Source: Iris pallida
Lineage: Eukaryota > Streptophyta > Magnoliopsida > Asparagales > Iridaceae
Assembly: GCA_029216955.1 (NCBI GenBank)
Contig: JANAVB010010791.1
Span: 10,361,086-10,425,085, forward strand
Length of the DNA: 64,000 nt
Direction of reading: 5' to 3'
Positions within the stretch are counted from its first letter, which is position 1, and each line of letters starts with the position of its first letter. Below the pieces are notes generated by a model. That model was not told where the DNA came from and searched no databases. It saw nothing but the letters and a program-made list of their open reading frames with translations. The position numbers and the translations under genes were made by a program. Below are positions 1 to 11,341 of this stretch, piece by piece.

Positions 1-3000
1 ACACTCTTTCTCTTGTTCTTCCCCATATTCCTAGAGAGCAATCCCTAGCAATTTCTCCACCAAATCCTTCCATTTTGCCACCAAATCTTTTTCTTTCCTC
101 CTCCATTCTAGCCAAGGAGGAAGCTACCCAAGTTTGGAAGGATTCGGAGCTCGTTCGTGTCCTTTTGGAATCTCTACGTGTCGGTGTCGCTCCGGCAGGC
201 TTTTCTTCGATTTGATCTACCGGGAGGTATAAATCCCTTCTTCTTTTCATTTCCTCATGCATATAGGTCTATTTTGAACCCATAGGAATGACCCCTATGA
301 TTGTATCTCTATTTGTGTCCATTTCGTGTCCATTTTTAGGTCATAGGAGTGTCATTTGTGTTGTGGTTGTGTCCATGTGAGAAAATCCCAAATTTGGACA
401 CACTATGTGTTGTTGTTATGTATGAATGAATTATTACATGTTTAATCTCATATTTTTGTATTGGAGATGTGTTCTATATATTAGTGTAGAGAGTGAGTTC
501 TTGATATATTATGTTATATACTTGTGTTCTTTTGTCTCAAACTACCCAAATCTGTCATAATTTTATCCACGTTTTTAATTTCAGCCCTAACTTAGAAATG
601 TCATAACTTCTAGTTCAAAGCTCGGTTTAATCTTCCATTTTTTTTAAAAGAAACGTATTGAAGTTAGCTTTCCAAAAACATGTATTAATAGGCCTAATTC
701 TTTTTGTAACTTTCTGGAGAATTATTTGAGTGTCAGCTGTACGAAAGACAAACGCGTTCTCGGCGTTTTCGCGATTCCGGGAGTTTCCGGAAACGAAAAC
801 GCGATCCGTTTGAAGTTTCAGAAAGCTAACACATAGATCTATAACATACTTTAATCCTAAATTTTAGTTCATGCTGAGATGGTACAGTATTGATTATTAG
901 TAGGAGTTACTATTCGACATATGCATTTTGTGCACCCTTGTGTGTAATATAATGTTCTATTTGATTTTAACCCATGTTAATATATATATACATTATGTAA
1001 TTAAATAGAGAATGCAAGCATGAGTAAATATTTAAATAAATGATGTATGAGGTGTAAGTATCCTATCTAATGTAAGCATGTATAAGTATGGCTTGTAATG
1101 AATATGTAGGTTCTATAGTATGTAATGTATGGTGCATATAGTAGTGCAAGAGAATAAATGAATGATGAATGAATGCAAGCATGAATGCAATGTAATAATA
1201 GATATAATGTATGCAATATACAAGTTAATGAGATGTAATGTTCTATGTTAACACAAATCCTATATTACCTCATGTACCCCTTACACTATGTTGACACTAT
1301 CACACTTGGCACTTTTTTCACTTACACATTGACACTCTTTGATATGTATACACTATGTATGCCCATTTAACCCTCACTTGCCCCTTTGCCATGTTCACAT
1401 ACACACATATAGCCTCTTAAATAAGTATTTATGAATATAGTTAACTTAGTTATGTATGTATATTATATATATGTTAGCATATTGTGTTGTAATATATAAG
1501 TTTATATAACCATTTGAAATGCCATGATTATAGACCTAATGTTGAATACCAATATATGCATGTGTATATATGTGTAGACATATATAGCTTAAAGTAATAG
1601 ATTACCTAGTGTATATCCAATGTGAATTCTTGCATATTTGAGTATTGAATAATTGCATGCTATATAGAGTTGGGTGTATGTTGGCTTGTATAGCCTTGTA
1701 TTGATGTGTGCTTGCTAGGATAGTCTTGGTTAGGCCTAGTAAGACTTGCTGGGTTAGGACATGACCTAGTTTGACTAGTGCAGTTGACCAGAGTTGACCA
1801 AGGGTTGACTTTGGCCTATTTTGACCTAGATTCATGTATAATGCATTGTAGTGCTTTATATTACCCTTCTAGACATGTTGTGACTTGTGATGTTCTAATT
1901 AGGAGCCAGACATCTCTCCTCGGACAGTATCTTTACCTTGGACATTCAGATATCAGGCGAGTACATTCTCTGATCATTTTATATCTTGTTTAGAATTATT
2001 TTCCTGCTTTAAATTACTTTACTTGATACTGTCATATTGGTCACACGGATTGGTACTATATGGATCTTTTTATGAGATGTTATCCCCCTCGGGAGCATCG
2101 GATACTGCATGTTTTGTGCATTTCACGAATCATCACGTATCTCTATGCTTCCTCTGATTCACGAATCGCTTGTGACACATGTACTCTCATGTTCACAGAG
2201 CCATCATGAATCACCTTCACGTATCACTCATTTTATGAGCCATGTGAAGTTTCACGAATCTTAACATAACTTGAACAGATCCTTGTGTATTGATTGGGGA
2301 TGGGAGAGTAGAAATAGGCATGTAAATATTATCCAAGTAGCTGTAGTCATGAATCACTCTCTTAGCTGTAGTCATGAATCTCCTATGCCATTCACATGTT
2401 TATATTTTACTCTGACTCACTAGCCACTGTTAGTTCTCTACTTATAGTAGATATTTCTATTACAGTTCTCTCTCTCTGTTTACATACTGTATTTCCTTCA
2501 GATCATGTATCTTACTTTACTGCATGATTATATTTTCTAACCTGCTATGATCTGTTGAGATGTACTGTGCTCGCTCCAGTCCTGACTGGACCCGTTGATA
2601 AATTTTACAGATAGCCTGGAGGTTGCCTGCTAGCCTAGAGGAGACAGTAGAGGTTGCATAGATAGCTAGGATTTTTGCTTATAGTTTATTTTCAGTCATC
2701 TTGAGTTGTATTTATGGATTACTGTATTTGAGTTTTGAGATGTATTCTGAGTTTGTATCTTAGACACTTAGACTTCTATCTGTTGTATCTCTTATCGATT
2801 TTATGTTTTATCTATCTTTCTTTATGCTCTACCTTAGATGTGATTGAGTTTACATTCTGCTATGTCACCCCCATTCAGGGAGTATAAACTGTTTAGTCTT
2901 ATACTGTTAGATGCATTGAGACCTAGGACAGCGTTCTACCGCCGACACTGCGGTGTAGGCTGGGCGTTGTTACGTTCTCGTGCCCTAACTCTAGGGTACG

Positions 3001-3010
3001 GGTCATGATA
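1..3010 (+). mobile_element. 3' part of a long Ty3/Gypsy LTR (family X)
   Basis: This is the downstream part of a long LTR whose start lies left of the window. Its last 100 bases (GACCTAGGACAGCGTTCTAC, then GTAGGCTGGGCG, ending GGGTCATGATA) match, in reverse, the first 100 bases of the complete LTR at 34737-40291, and the stretch at about 2300-2580 matches that LTR nearly continuously. The terminal CA has decayed to TA. It has no coding capacity. The family is tied to chromoviruses because the decayed gag-protease at 6600-10116 has the same LTR end. Whether this is a solo LTR or one end of an element cannot be told. The sequence to the right (3011 on) belongs to another element. Confidence 0.75.
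2130..2390 (+). repeat. short dispersed repeats in LTR
   Basis: TCACGAATC, CACGTATC and TCATGAATCAC words recur about nine times, and a 25-bp unit containing AGCTGTAGTCATGAATC is present twice at about 2336-2385. The same alignment position in other copies of this LTR holds different repeats (18-bp units at 35532-35711, CTGGAATCACC units at 24405-24450). Confidence 0.6.
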
Positions 3011-3560
3011 ATAGCATTCGAAAATAAAGTCATTCCCATATCATATCTCTCTTATATTAAACCCATATATATTCTTGGCGATAATGTTCTGGTGGTACTA
3101 CTAATCACAACACAAAATCAACTTTCTTAATGTCTCAAAATAGCATTGTCACCACACATGTGTCAACTCATCATTTCTATTGATCTCTATCATCGATTAC
3201 TCTTTCACAATTCCTTTCCGACATACGGTACAACTATAAAATAGGTTCAACATACATAACAACTTTCCTCTATTCCCACATTTCGAACATCAATCACGAG
3301 TATCATACTATTGCATTGAATCATTGTTGGGTTATTAGTATAAAAAACTCTCAACAACACATATTCATGACATCATAATATATTTAGACTTATTGTATAG
3401 AACACCGATGAGAAGCTAGGAGGGTCAAAGAACTTTCAGACACGAAGCAACTTGGAATGATCGGAGAAGCAACTTTGGGATAATCGTGGAAGCAACTGTG
3501 ATCTAATCGCGGGAGCAACTTTGATATGAAACGAATAGAGTTATAATCCAAGGATGTAAA
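3011..3560 (-). mobile_element. leader or gag remnant of a minus-strand Gypsy element
   Basis: This stretch lies just inside the primer-binding site at 3561-3576 and so should be the untranslated leader and start of gag of the element whose LTR begins at 3580. No open frame of useful length is left. It is cut off at 3010 by the neighbouring LTR. It includes the small tandem repeat at 3441-3530. Confidence 0.45.
3441..3530. repeat. 22-23 bp tandem repeat, about 3.7 copies
   Basis: GAAGCAACTT recurs at a 22-23 base step (GAAGCAACTTGGAATGATCG, GAAGCAACTTTGGGATAATC, GAAGCAACTGTGATCTAATC, GGAGCAACTTTGATATG). The variation between copies is mostly single bases, so the array is old. Confidence 0.8.
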
Positions 3561-3576
3561 CCGTGTTCTAATACCA
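3561..3576 (-). other. primer-binding site, initiator-tRNA-Met type
   Basis: On the minus strand the sequence reads TGGTATTAGAACACGG, close to the TGGTATCAGAGC start used by many plant LTR elements to bind initiator Met tRNA. It lies three bases inside an LTR end that reads GGGACTTGATA. This fixes the element's direction as minus and marks the LTR boundary at 3580. Confidence 0.6.
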
Positions 3577-3579
3577 TTA

Positions 3580-5424
3580 TATCAAGTCCCGATTCCGAAA
3601 ATCTTTCATCCTTGCTTCAATTTGTGCCGAATCGATCGTCCTTGCTGGGCATGATGTCATAAAAGTATGGAATTGCACTTGTACAAGGCAAGGACGCTGC
3701 ACAGTTGACAACTAGTCACAAAAATAACATATTACAGTAGAATAAGCAGACAAATTGAAGATACATGAAAGGCGTCTATTTATTGCAAAGAATTCTTTAT
3801 TAATCATAGAAGCGGAATGCAAAGATTTACAACATTTACAAAGGCTCTTAATAGCCATCAACTCATGCCAACTTGGCTTACAATGAATATGCCGACTCGG
3901 CTTACATCTTACTAGTACAATTGAATTAAAACGCTCCATACATTATGCCCTTTTCATCAGAAGGCATTATCTTTCACAAGGAAAGCTTTTGCATGCCCAA
4001 TAAATCTTTGATGTCTCGGAACTGATTATGCCAAATCTCTACATACTGCAAATCCCAAGCACCTGTGGAAAAGCCCGTAGAGACGTGGGTTAGTACATTG
4101 CCGACGTGTACTAGCGAGTAGAACTAGCTCACTTGCCTAAACCAATACTTTTAGTCATGTGAGAAAGCATTTATTAAAGTGCTCTTTCTATTGGGGCCTA
4201 GGTTCAATTAACAGTTCATGTGATAGCAACAGCAGCATACTTAGGTTCATATGTTAAATAATATAAGTTGAAAAACATGGAATATATTTGTATCACTTTT
4301 CAGTGATTTCTTACCGATATCCGACTCTGGCACCTATATAAGATACACGATATAATATACTTACCACTTGTATAAAACATTCATTAGCATGCATTCGACT
4401 ACATGGTCGTTGGTAAAAACTGCACCATAAAGGATATCCTTAAGGGTATTGCGACACACCATTCAAAACAGATTGCTAGCCTCAATGAATGCCCCGTAAT
4501 ATCGAACATGCCATATAGAACTATAAGGGTAATGCGATACGTTATTCCAGCAGAGGTAGCAAGCCTCATGAAAGTCCCATAATTATCTCATGCCACCATA
4601 GCATGACCAGTGTTTCCTCCTGGGTCGGTTCGGTACCAATGCCCACGTTACCATCTAAGGAAACTAACTCAAACTTGTGGACAAGTTGTCCATGGCCATG
4701 TGAATGCAGATACACTCGATAAACATAAAGTGCATGGTAAAAATAATAAAAGTAAGCAAAACCAATATTTTTTCATTCTCGTGTCAATCAAGCCATATTC
4801 AACGACTTATCATTCTTATCATTACCAACATTCCACTTGGTGATCTATCGATCCCAACCCTCATCGTTTCACATTTCGCATTTCATCACATCGCAACAAT
4901 ATCACCTCTTTTTATTTCTCATAGGGGCATACAACTTTTCATTTCAATGGCATTCTTTATGTCAGCAACATTATCAATTCATTTCTCATGTGTTATTCAA
5001 ATAGACAGTTAATTTCTAGAGTCTCAATCATTTCAACAAAATTAACATGAGCAACATTATCTTTACAGCAACTAAAGCATTGAACATCTTAGGGACATAA
5101 TACAGCAACACACACTAATTTATTTTTCTTAAGCGTGAAGTACTAGATGAGATGGAACAGTTCCACTTACCTATTTAATTAGTCTTCTTGCTCTGATCAT
5201 GTATATGCTCAATGGGTCCTCCAGAGACGATTTGACACAATGCACGATCTTTCTTACTTGACATAACCATACAAGTGATTCACGTTACATAACTCATCTT
5301 ATTAAGTGAATTAAGAGAGACTGCACCATTTTCAATTCTTTTGATTTCCAAGACAAGTTACGGTCTAACATTCTGATCAAATCCAACAAGCCAACCAAAT
5401 GCCTCCGTGCAGAGCAGCGCATTA
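3580..5424 (-). mobile_element. LTR of a minus-strand Ty3/Gypsy element
   Basis: The 5' LTR ends (on the minus strand) at 3580 with GGGACTTGATA, an eroded form of the usual GGGAC..TGACA end, next to a Met-type primer site. The right limit is set only by the decayed Tat pol that starts at about 5425; the true LTR start was not found. No open frame is supported. A palindromic CTATATAAG at about 4334 could serve as a TATA box on either strand. The family differs from family X. Confidence 0.45.
4438..4600. repeat. imperfect tandem duplication, about 95 bp unit
   Basis: AAGGGTATTGCGACACACCATTC, then GCTAGCCTCAATGAATGCCC, is followed about 95 bases later by a diverged second copy (AAGGGTAATGCGATACG, then GTAGCAAGCCTCATGAAAGT). 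It lies inside the minus-strand LTR. Confidence 0.5.
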
Positions 5425-6575
5425 CACTGATCATATTAGATGTCTTCACATTAATGAACGATATAGCTTCCATACATTTAGAGAAATAATTGGTTATTGT
5501 TAAGATAAGCCAATGTCCTCTGAAAGAAGGAGGGCTGAGGGACCTATAACATCATACCCCATGCTTCAAATGGCCAGGATACGACAGCCAGATGCAAGAA
5601 CTAAAATATTGATGTACAAAATCAGTATAAATCTAATATATCCTATATTTTTCGGCATATTATAATGTCAGCTGTCATAATAGGCTAATAATAACATGTA
5701 CACCTTAATCAATCCTAAAGCTTAGGACTTGGTTGATATGCATCGCAAGTACCATCATGGCCTTCTCGAAGTTCTTGCTTGGCTCTGCATCTAAAGGCAT
5801 CGCAGCAGAAGTCCATGATACGATCGATAAAATAGTATCTTAGTCATCGTATCATAATAAAATTGAAGGGAACGTATGTTAACAGATACAGCTTCCTTTG
5901 GATCATTCGGGAGAATTTCGTAAATAACATAGTCTATAAATGAAAAGTTTAGTCTTTAGAGTCGACATTCACCTCCATAACATAGCTTTGATGAAAATCT
6001 AAGTTATTCTTTGTACAAAACAACTCTCGACCAATTACTATGATCGATTGTTGTATTTTGACTAGAATAGCTAAAGATGCTGCCAGACCGGCAAAAGCTT
6101 CTGTCTCTGTATTTTATAACTGAGGTATGTAATTGATATAGAATCCAAATAATGTTGTATCCAATTGAAGCATGGTTTGGTGGTTGGGAATAAGGACTTT
6201 ATGACGAACATTGTATTCTCCCTAGATTTGACTAACTATCAGCTTAGAATCACCTTAAGGCTCTAGATAGTCTACCCCAAATTATTTAGCTAGCTAGATT
6301 CCAATAAGTATATCATTATATTCTGCTACATTATTGGAGAAGGATTCCATGAGAGAATAGGCAAGATGAATGACAAGGTTATTAGGGGATACAAGCACTA
6401 CCCCTACTCTTGCCACAATATTGTCATTTTAGATGCTGTTCTTGATTCACCGTCAAAAAACTATCGCCAAATAGATTCTCCCAACATCGTATTAGACTTC
6501 ATCCAGAATATCTTCATAGATCTTAGAAAAGGGTATGTATTCTTAATGGCTACCTTACTAAGGGATCCATAGTAA
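5425..6575 (-). pseudogene. pol: decayed Tat pol fragment: second RNase H to integrase start
   Basis: On the minus strand this stretch aligns base by base with the pol of Tat element B. Positions 5425-5590 match the integrase core of B at 30480-30650, including the region encoding the WGMD..GPI and SSRGH motifs. Positions 5770-6570 match 30830-31610, the additional RNase H typical of the Tat lineage. Small indels and stops occur every few codons, so no protein can be made. There are no LTRs, and the fragment is bounded on the right by chromovirus sequence at about 6600. It is the oldest Tat copy in the window. Confidence 0.75.
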
Positions 6576-6599
6576 ATTACTAGTCTAAATTCTATATTT

Positions 6600-7910
6600 C
6601 TTCTTAACAAAGGGCTCCACATAGTGATGTGCTTGGTTGAATAAACTTCTTCATCATCAAGCCCTTCAATTATTTATTTCATGTCCGTTAGCTCTTTCTT
6701 TGTCATTCAACATATGTTCTTGGCTATCGGGGTTATTACTGGAATAAGGTCAATGAAAAATTCTACCACTTGGTCTTTGGGTAATCATGATATTTTTTTC
6801 TAAAAATACGTCCATTATTTTATCTACTACTCCAAGTGGTCGAATTTCATCTAGTGCATCGAATATTCCTTTCTGCTCTTGAAATTTCTAACTTCTTTTG
6901 TCCTTTTGCAAATTTAAATTTTAGTTTTCTAGTTATTCAGATAATAACCTTTCCCACTCGATAATCAATGGAGCCATGGGTTTATCTATATCCATGTATT
7001 CCAAACACTTACATCGTAGTCCAGTTGGAAACAAAAATTTTGGCTAATTTTTTTTTACTAGTAATAGTTACCAAACCAGGCTTTACAATCGTCAATAATT
7101 CCTAAGATTTCATTGGCCGTAAAAATGTTTATTTTTTTATAACATTTTGGATCAAATGTAATATCATGATGCAAAACAAACTAATATGAATGTACACTCT
7201 GATCCAGAATCGAAAGTTATAGCAGGAGTAGAGGTGACAAAAATAGTAACTAATACCACTTCTCCAGCCGCCTCTTCTTCTTCTTCATTGCTCATCATGA
7301 ACACTTGGCCATGCTTCTGTTTGCACCTTTTTTGTTGTTAATTAGGATCTGTAGGGCCTGATGATAGTGTTGGTCTTGTGAAACTAAGGGTCATTTTGAC
7401 TAATATCCTCCACAAGCTACTGGTAATATTGTCGGCTGAAGTCCTACTGTTTAGGGCCACTTAGTGGACATGTTAGCCTCAAAATTGAATGGGTGAATCA
7501 TCATCCTTTATATGATAGAATTGGATAAAAGTATAATCATGATTCCCATATACTATGCATAAGCTATTAGCCTTCTTATGTTGCCTCTTGGTATGTCCCG
7601 GCTTCTTGTAGAAGTTCCAAAATTAGGACTAGTCGCGGTTGGCTACTTTTGGGGTTGCAGGTTGAAACTTCTTAACTTGTATTAACCTAATGTTTATATT
7701 TGCTTGTGCCTCTAGTCATTTTTGTCCTCCTGTCCTTGATTACTTCTTTTGTTGTCTCCACCATTCACTTCTAACAGCTTTGCTATAGTCGAGAAGGTGG
7801 TGCATCAATTTGGTGACACTAGAGAAGTTATAAGTATATATCTAGTTCTTATTGGAACCTGGCAGTTGTATTCCTCTTAGTTGTTACAAGTAACAAGGGA
7901 ATTGTCTCTA
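6600..7910 (-). pseudogene. gag-pol: decayed chromovirus gag end, protease and start of reverse transcriptase
   Basis: Read on the minus strand, from right to left, it holds a gag zinc knuckle (KKPGHTKRQ, with the flanking Cys decayed) at about 7565-7610, the acidic lead-in and protease core (ITFDSGSECTF) at about 7150-7330, and the linker into reverse transcriptase (EFFIDLIPVITPIAK) at about 6620-6770. The order and wording match intact chromovirus E of this window. Frames shift several times and stops are frequent. Its own LTR end is at 10390, and the family-X end there ties the long LTRs to this lineage. Confidence 0.75.
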
Positions 7911-7914
7911 TTGG

Positions 7915-8335
7915 CCCAATGATTGTATCATATTTTTGAATATAATAAATTGATTAATTATATTATTACTAATCTTTATGAAATCACTATAACATTTTAC
8001 TTATACTTACACCTTTTAGTGATATGTGCTTATTGATTTATATATTAGTGATATAAGCTTCTATTACATCTATCTTAAATTTATTTAAGTTGCTATAATT
8101 TAAAAAGGGGAGATTGTTACCCAATGATCTAACTATGTTTTTTTATTGTGGTTATTCGATTAAGTTTAACATTATGACATCACTAATATTAATACTATTA
8201 CTATAGTATTTATACTTAAACTTAGCATAGTCCTAATGTGCACTAAATTTATCATACTTGATTCTATGTATATTATTTTGTTCGTCTGACATGTATTTGC
8301 AAAAAAGTAATAAGTAAGATCAACATTGACATATG
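7915..8335. other. AT-rich insertion in decayed gag, origin unknown
   Basis: About 400 bases of AT-rich DNA separate two parts of the gag remnant. A purine run followed by TGTTACCC (8103-8122) resembles the polypurine tract and start of an LTR, but no matching end was found. No coding capacity is seen. Confidence 0.3.
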
Positions 8336-8339
8336 CATT

Positions 8340-8585
8340 GAAGAAATTATGATGGGCCAAAGACGACGGTGTCCCACAAGATTTCTTTGAAAGCACCCAA
8401 CGACATCCCTGGATCCATGGACACAGGGTTGCCCCTGTCCAGCAAGAGCTGGCTCATTCCTGAACCAGGTGCGAGAAATATCAAGTAGCTAAAGCTCCAC
8501 TGCCTCAACTCTCAAGTCATCAGCAAGAAGGAAAAACCTCATAAATCGTTCGATATCCTCGAGCCATTTATTAAAGTAACATGTA
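8340..8585 (-). pseudogene. gag: chromovirus gag, capsid fragment
   Basis: The minus strand encodes KWLEDIERFMRF, LLDISRTWFRNEPA and FKEILWDTV with a stop between, which is the W..W core of the retrotransposon gag domain. It continues the gag start at 9573-10116, from which it is separated by a 1-kb insertion, and precedes the zinc-knuckle part at 7565-7610. Confidence 0.65.
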
Positions 8586-9572
8586 GGCAACCATAGAGGG
8601 GGTGAATAGAATTTGTGTCAATAATAACTAATTAAAAATTAACTCTATGCTAAATCCAAAAGCAACTATACAATCAGAGAGTAATAATGCAAAAAATATA
8701 AGTTTAGAAAAGCACACGCAAACACAGCGATATAACCTGGTTTCCCTCGTGGAGAACTAGTCCAGGCCTGAGAACTCTAGCTCAGGATTAAAATATACTA
8801 TTTGTGAAATAGGGTACACACGTGCCTTTACTCAGAAAAGTATGCCAACTTCTTAAAACTTTGCAGAGGTGAAACATGAAAATTTTCAAGTGACTTCTTT
8901 TCAACTCTTGCACAGAACTTCTAGCTGAATCATACTGAGCACCTTGGGGCTTAGGAAGTTTTGTGGTTAGTAGATTGGAATAGTAAGATTTAGAATGTAT
9001 AAGGCTTAGAAGATTGAGAGTGAGAGATGATTTGAAATGAAAAAAATCAAGCCCTATATATACTAGTCATGGAAGGCAGAGTTTGGCCAGAATTATGTCC
9101 CAAATATTCAAAAATATGAATGTTGGACAGCCCGTAGCAGGGTGTTCCTAAAAATTAGGTTGCTAATTATTAGGGGTAGAGTTCAGCCCGAGTTCTGCCT
9201 TAGGCAGAGTTTGGCTCGAACTCTATCTTCCTCGGACCAGAAGTTCTAAATGGGCTAGAGTAGTATGGTTTGGTTCAGGGTTTCTCTTGTTTTGTATGTT
9301 AGAGCTTGGAGAAGTATGTCTAGGGGTTGAGATGACTCAGTGCGACTCAACGTACATTTTCTTAGACTCAATAAATTGAAAATTACAGACTGAAAACAAA
9401 TATATTTATAATGTAAAAGCTTTGTTGACGACGTCTGTCTTCAACTTGATACACTGTATTGGATCGTAGATGATGTCCTGTCTTGAACTTCATGTGTCAT
9501 ATTGGATCATATCAGTTATCATTTTGCTAATTCTCTAAATCAGGTTGACTGTGATCCAGTTTGGGTCAACAG
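8586..9572. mobile_element. about 1-kb insertion in gag, probably a solo LTR
   Basis: The gag frame is interrupted between the KLGP..F..TEG motif (9573-9640) and the KWLEDIERF motif (8550-8585). The inserted DNA contains a GGGGGTGAATAG core at 8600 and a direct AGAACTCTAGCTCAGG / AGAACTAG pair, and could be read as TGTAGGC to TTATCA. No convincing target duplication or coding region remains, so the class is uncertain. Confidence 0.4.
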
Positions 9573-10116
9573 TTATCAGCGTAAATGATACCCTCTGTCC
9601 CACTGAAGTCTCATGGTCCCAGCTTCTTGAAATCCTGGATGCTACCCGATCTAAGCTGGGCATCCTACTGCTAGGCCGGATCTTCCCTCTCTACTGCAGC
9701 TAGAGCGAGCTGATGGGTGCTCTCCATGCCCTATCCTATCATGTCCGACCACCTCTGGTGCGGCTTGGACTGAGCCCTCTGACCCTCTAGCATCTGCCTG
9801 AATTGAGCAAACATCTGCCCTATATCAATAGGAACTGGAGGCGGATGAGGAAGATTTCCTGGAAAGATGGAGGAGTCCGCTGCATAGGAGGATGAGGAAC
9901 ACCAACTACAACCCTGATTATGGCCCCATGCATGTACTGGAATAGGAGCACCCACAACGACCCCGAAAATAGTCTTCAGTACTGGAGGAGGAGCACCCCC
10001 GATGGCAGCTACTGATACTCTAACCCTAGGAGAAGTAACTGGGGTAGGCCCATGGGATGTCTCAGACCTCTCTGAAGTTGTCGGTCCCGAATGCAGCGAG
10101 CTGGTTTAGGTGGCAT
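9573..10116 (-). pseudogene. gag: chromovirus gag, N-terminal part
   Basis: An ATG at 10116 (minus strand, MPPKPAR) opens a proline- and glycine-rich gag start that continues through PPPVPIDIGQMFAQFRQML, a segment typical of the N-terminus of Tekay/Del-type gag, to the KKLGP motif near 9620. A shift separates the start from the longest open piece (9731-9955). The gag lies 270 bases inside an LTR end at 10390, as expected. The rest of gag follows at 8340-8585 and 7330-7910. Confidence 0.65.
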
Positions 10117-10389
10117 CCTGAAGAAAAATCAATATAAGGAAGTCAATATGGCACAAGATAGAATATATTCAAAGAAGGACAGTTTCAATTCAAGGAATCG
10201 AATATCAAGGAAATGATAGTTCCAAGGATCAATAGATTAGAAGTTTTTCCTACTTGTGAAGGAGTATCCCTAGCATATAGCCTATAACCTATTTGTATAG
10301 CAGGCTCGTAATAGCACTCTAAGTCGAGCACCACTATGACATCGCATTAATTACGACTTCTCAACCTGCATGGTCCACCACTAAAAATG
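10117..10389 (-). mobile_element. leader of the decayed chromovirus
   Basis: This is the untranslated stretch between LTR end and gag. Directly inside the LTR the minus strand reads AGTGGTGGACCATGCAGG, which matches AGTGGTGGCCCATGCAGG at the same place in element E (44247-44264). It presumably contains the primer-binding site, but I cannot name the tRNA. Confidence 0.5.
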
Positions 10390-10863
10390 TGTCACGACCC
10401 ACAACCGATGTAGGGACACGAGTGCGAGACGACGCCCAGCCTACACCACAACATCGACGATAGAACATTGTCGAGGTATATAATGAAAACTAGAAATACC
10501 TTTATTATAACCTGCTGAGATAATCATCTCCAAACGGAGGACAAGTAATGAAAATATTTATACTCAATAACAATACTGAAAGGAAGAAAAATGGCACAAA
10601 TAAGATAAAGACAACATGATATAAAATATCCAAAGAAAGTCTAACATAAAAAAAATACAAGTCCAGATTCTAAGAGTCGTCTATCTCAAATACATGTCTA
10701 AAATAATAACATACCAAGAGTCATAAGTTGGAGACAAATTCAGTACAAATATTGCCTAACTGAGTCGCTAGATAAGCCTCCTCAGCTGGAGCTAAACCCT
10801 CCTAAATCAGAGTCTCACGATCTATGCCTACTACATCATGTGGATCGTAATAGGTAGGGCAAC
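10390..10863 (-). mobile_element. 3' end of a family-X LTR, minus strand
   Basis: It starts (plus strand) TGTCACGACCCACAACC and shows the family's conserved GCCCAGCCTAC block 40 bases in. It is the 5' LTR of the decayed minus-strand chromovirus. It is cut at 10863 by the start of another LTR of the same family running on the plus strand. Confidence 0.7.
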
Positions 10864-11341
10864 TGTCACTACCACATTCTAGGATAGGGGTATTTTAGAA
10901 TTTTATGTGTTTGAATATTCATATATCATTTTTGATTTATTTATTGTGTTAGTGACATTTCATATGTAAACTTTAGTGTCATCTTATTTAGATATACTAG
11001 ATGTTTAGTTCCATGGTAGACCTAACTAGTGAGTCTAGACCTTAATCAAACACATTTTATTAAGTTTAAGTTAGTCTCTAATTAGACTATCTAGTCATTT
11101 AGAATTAGGCCAAACATCTAATTAGAAGAAGGCCCTTTTGTTTAGAACTTGCCATGACAAGTTAGAGAGGACTTCTTGGATATTCCCCCTAACCAAACCC
11201 TAACCCAAAACCCTAAATAGGTGCCCGGCCAAGCATCTCCGCTTGCCTATATAAGGAACAACTTTTCTTCTTCCTCCTTCCATTTTTAACCTAGCCCTAA
11301 TTTAGAAGTTCTTCTGCAAATTCCTCTTACACACAAATTAT
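10864..11341 (+). mobile_element. 5' end of a family-X LTR with TATA box
   Basis: TGTCACTACCACATTCTAGG resembles the TGTAACACCCACATTTCAG start of the LTR at 21044, and the following GGTATTTTAGAATTTT block matches too. A TATA box (TATATAAG, 11248-11255) lies 384 bases in, followed by the CT-rich transcript start seen in the other copies. The LTR is broken at 11342 by a CACTA transposon; the rest is not seen in this window. Confidence 0.65.

Noticed and set aside
8101..8130. Copia 3' LTR start (polypurine run then TGTTACCC)
   Set aside because: No matching 5' LTR, no Copia coding sequence to the left, and no clear LTR end to the right.
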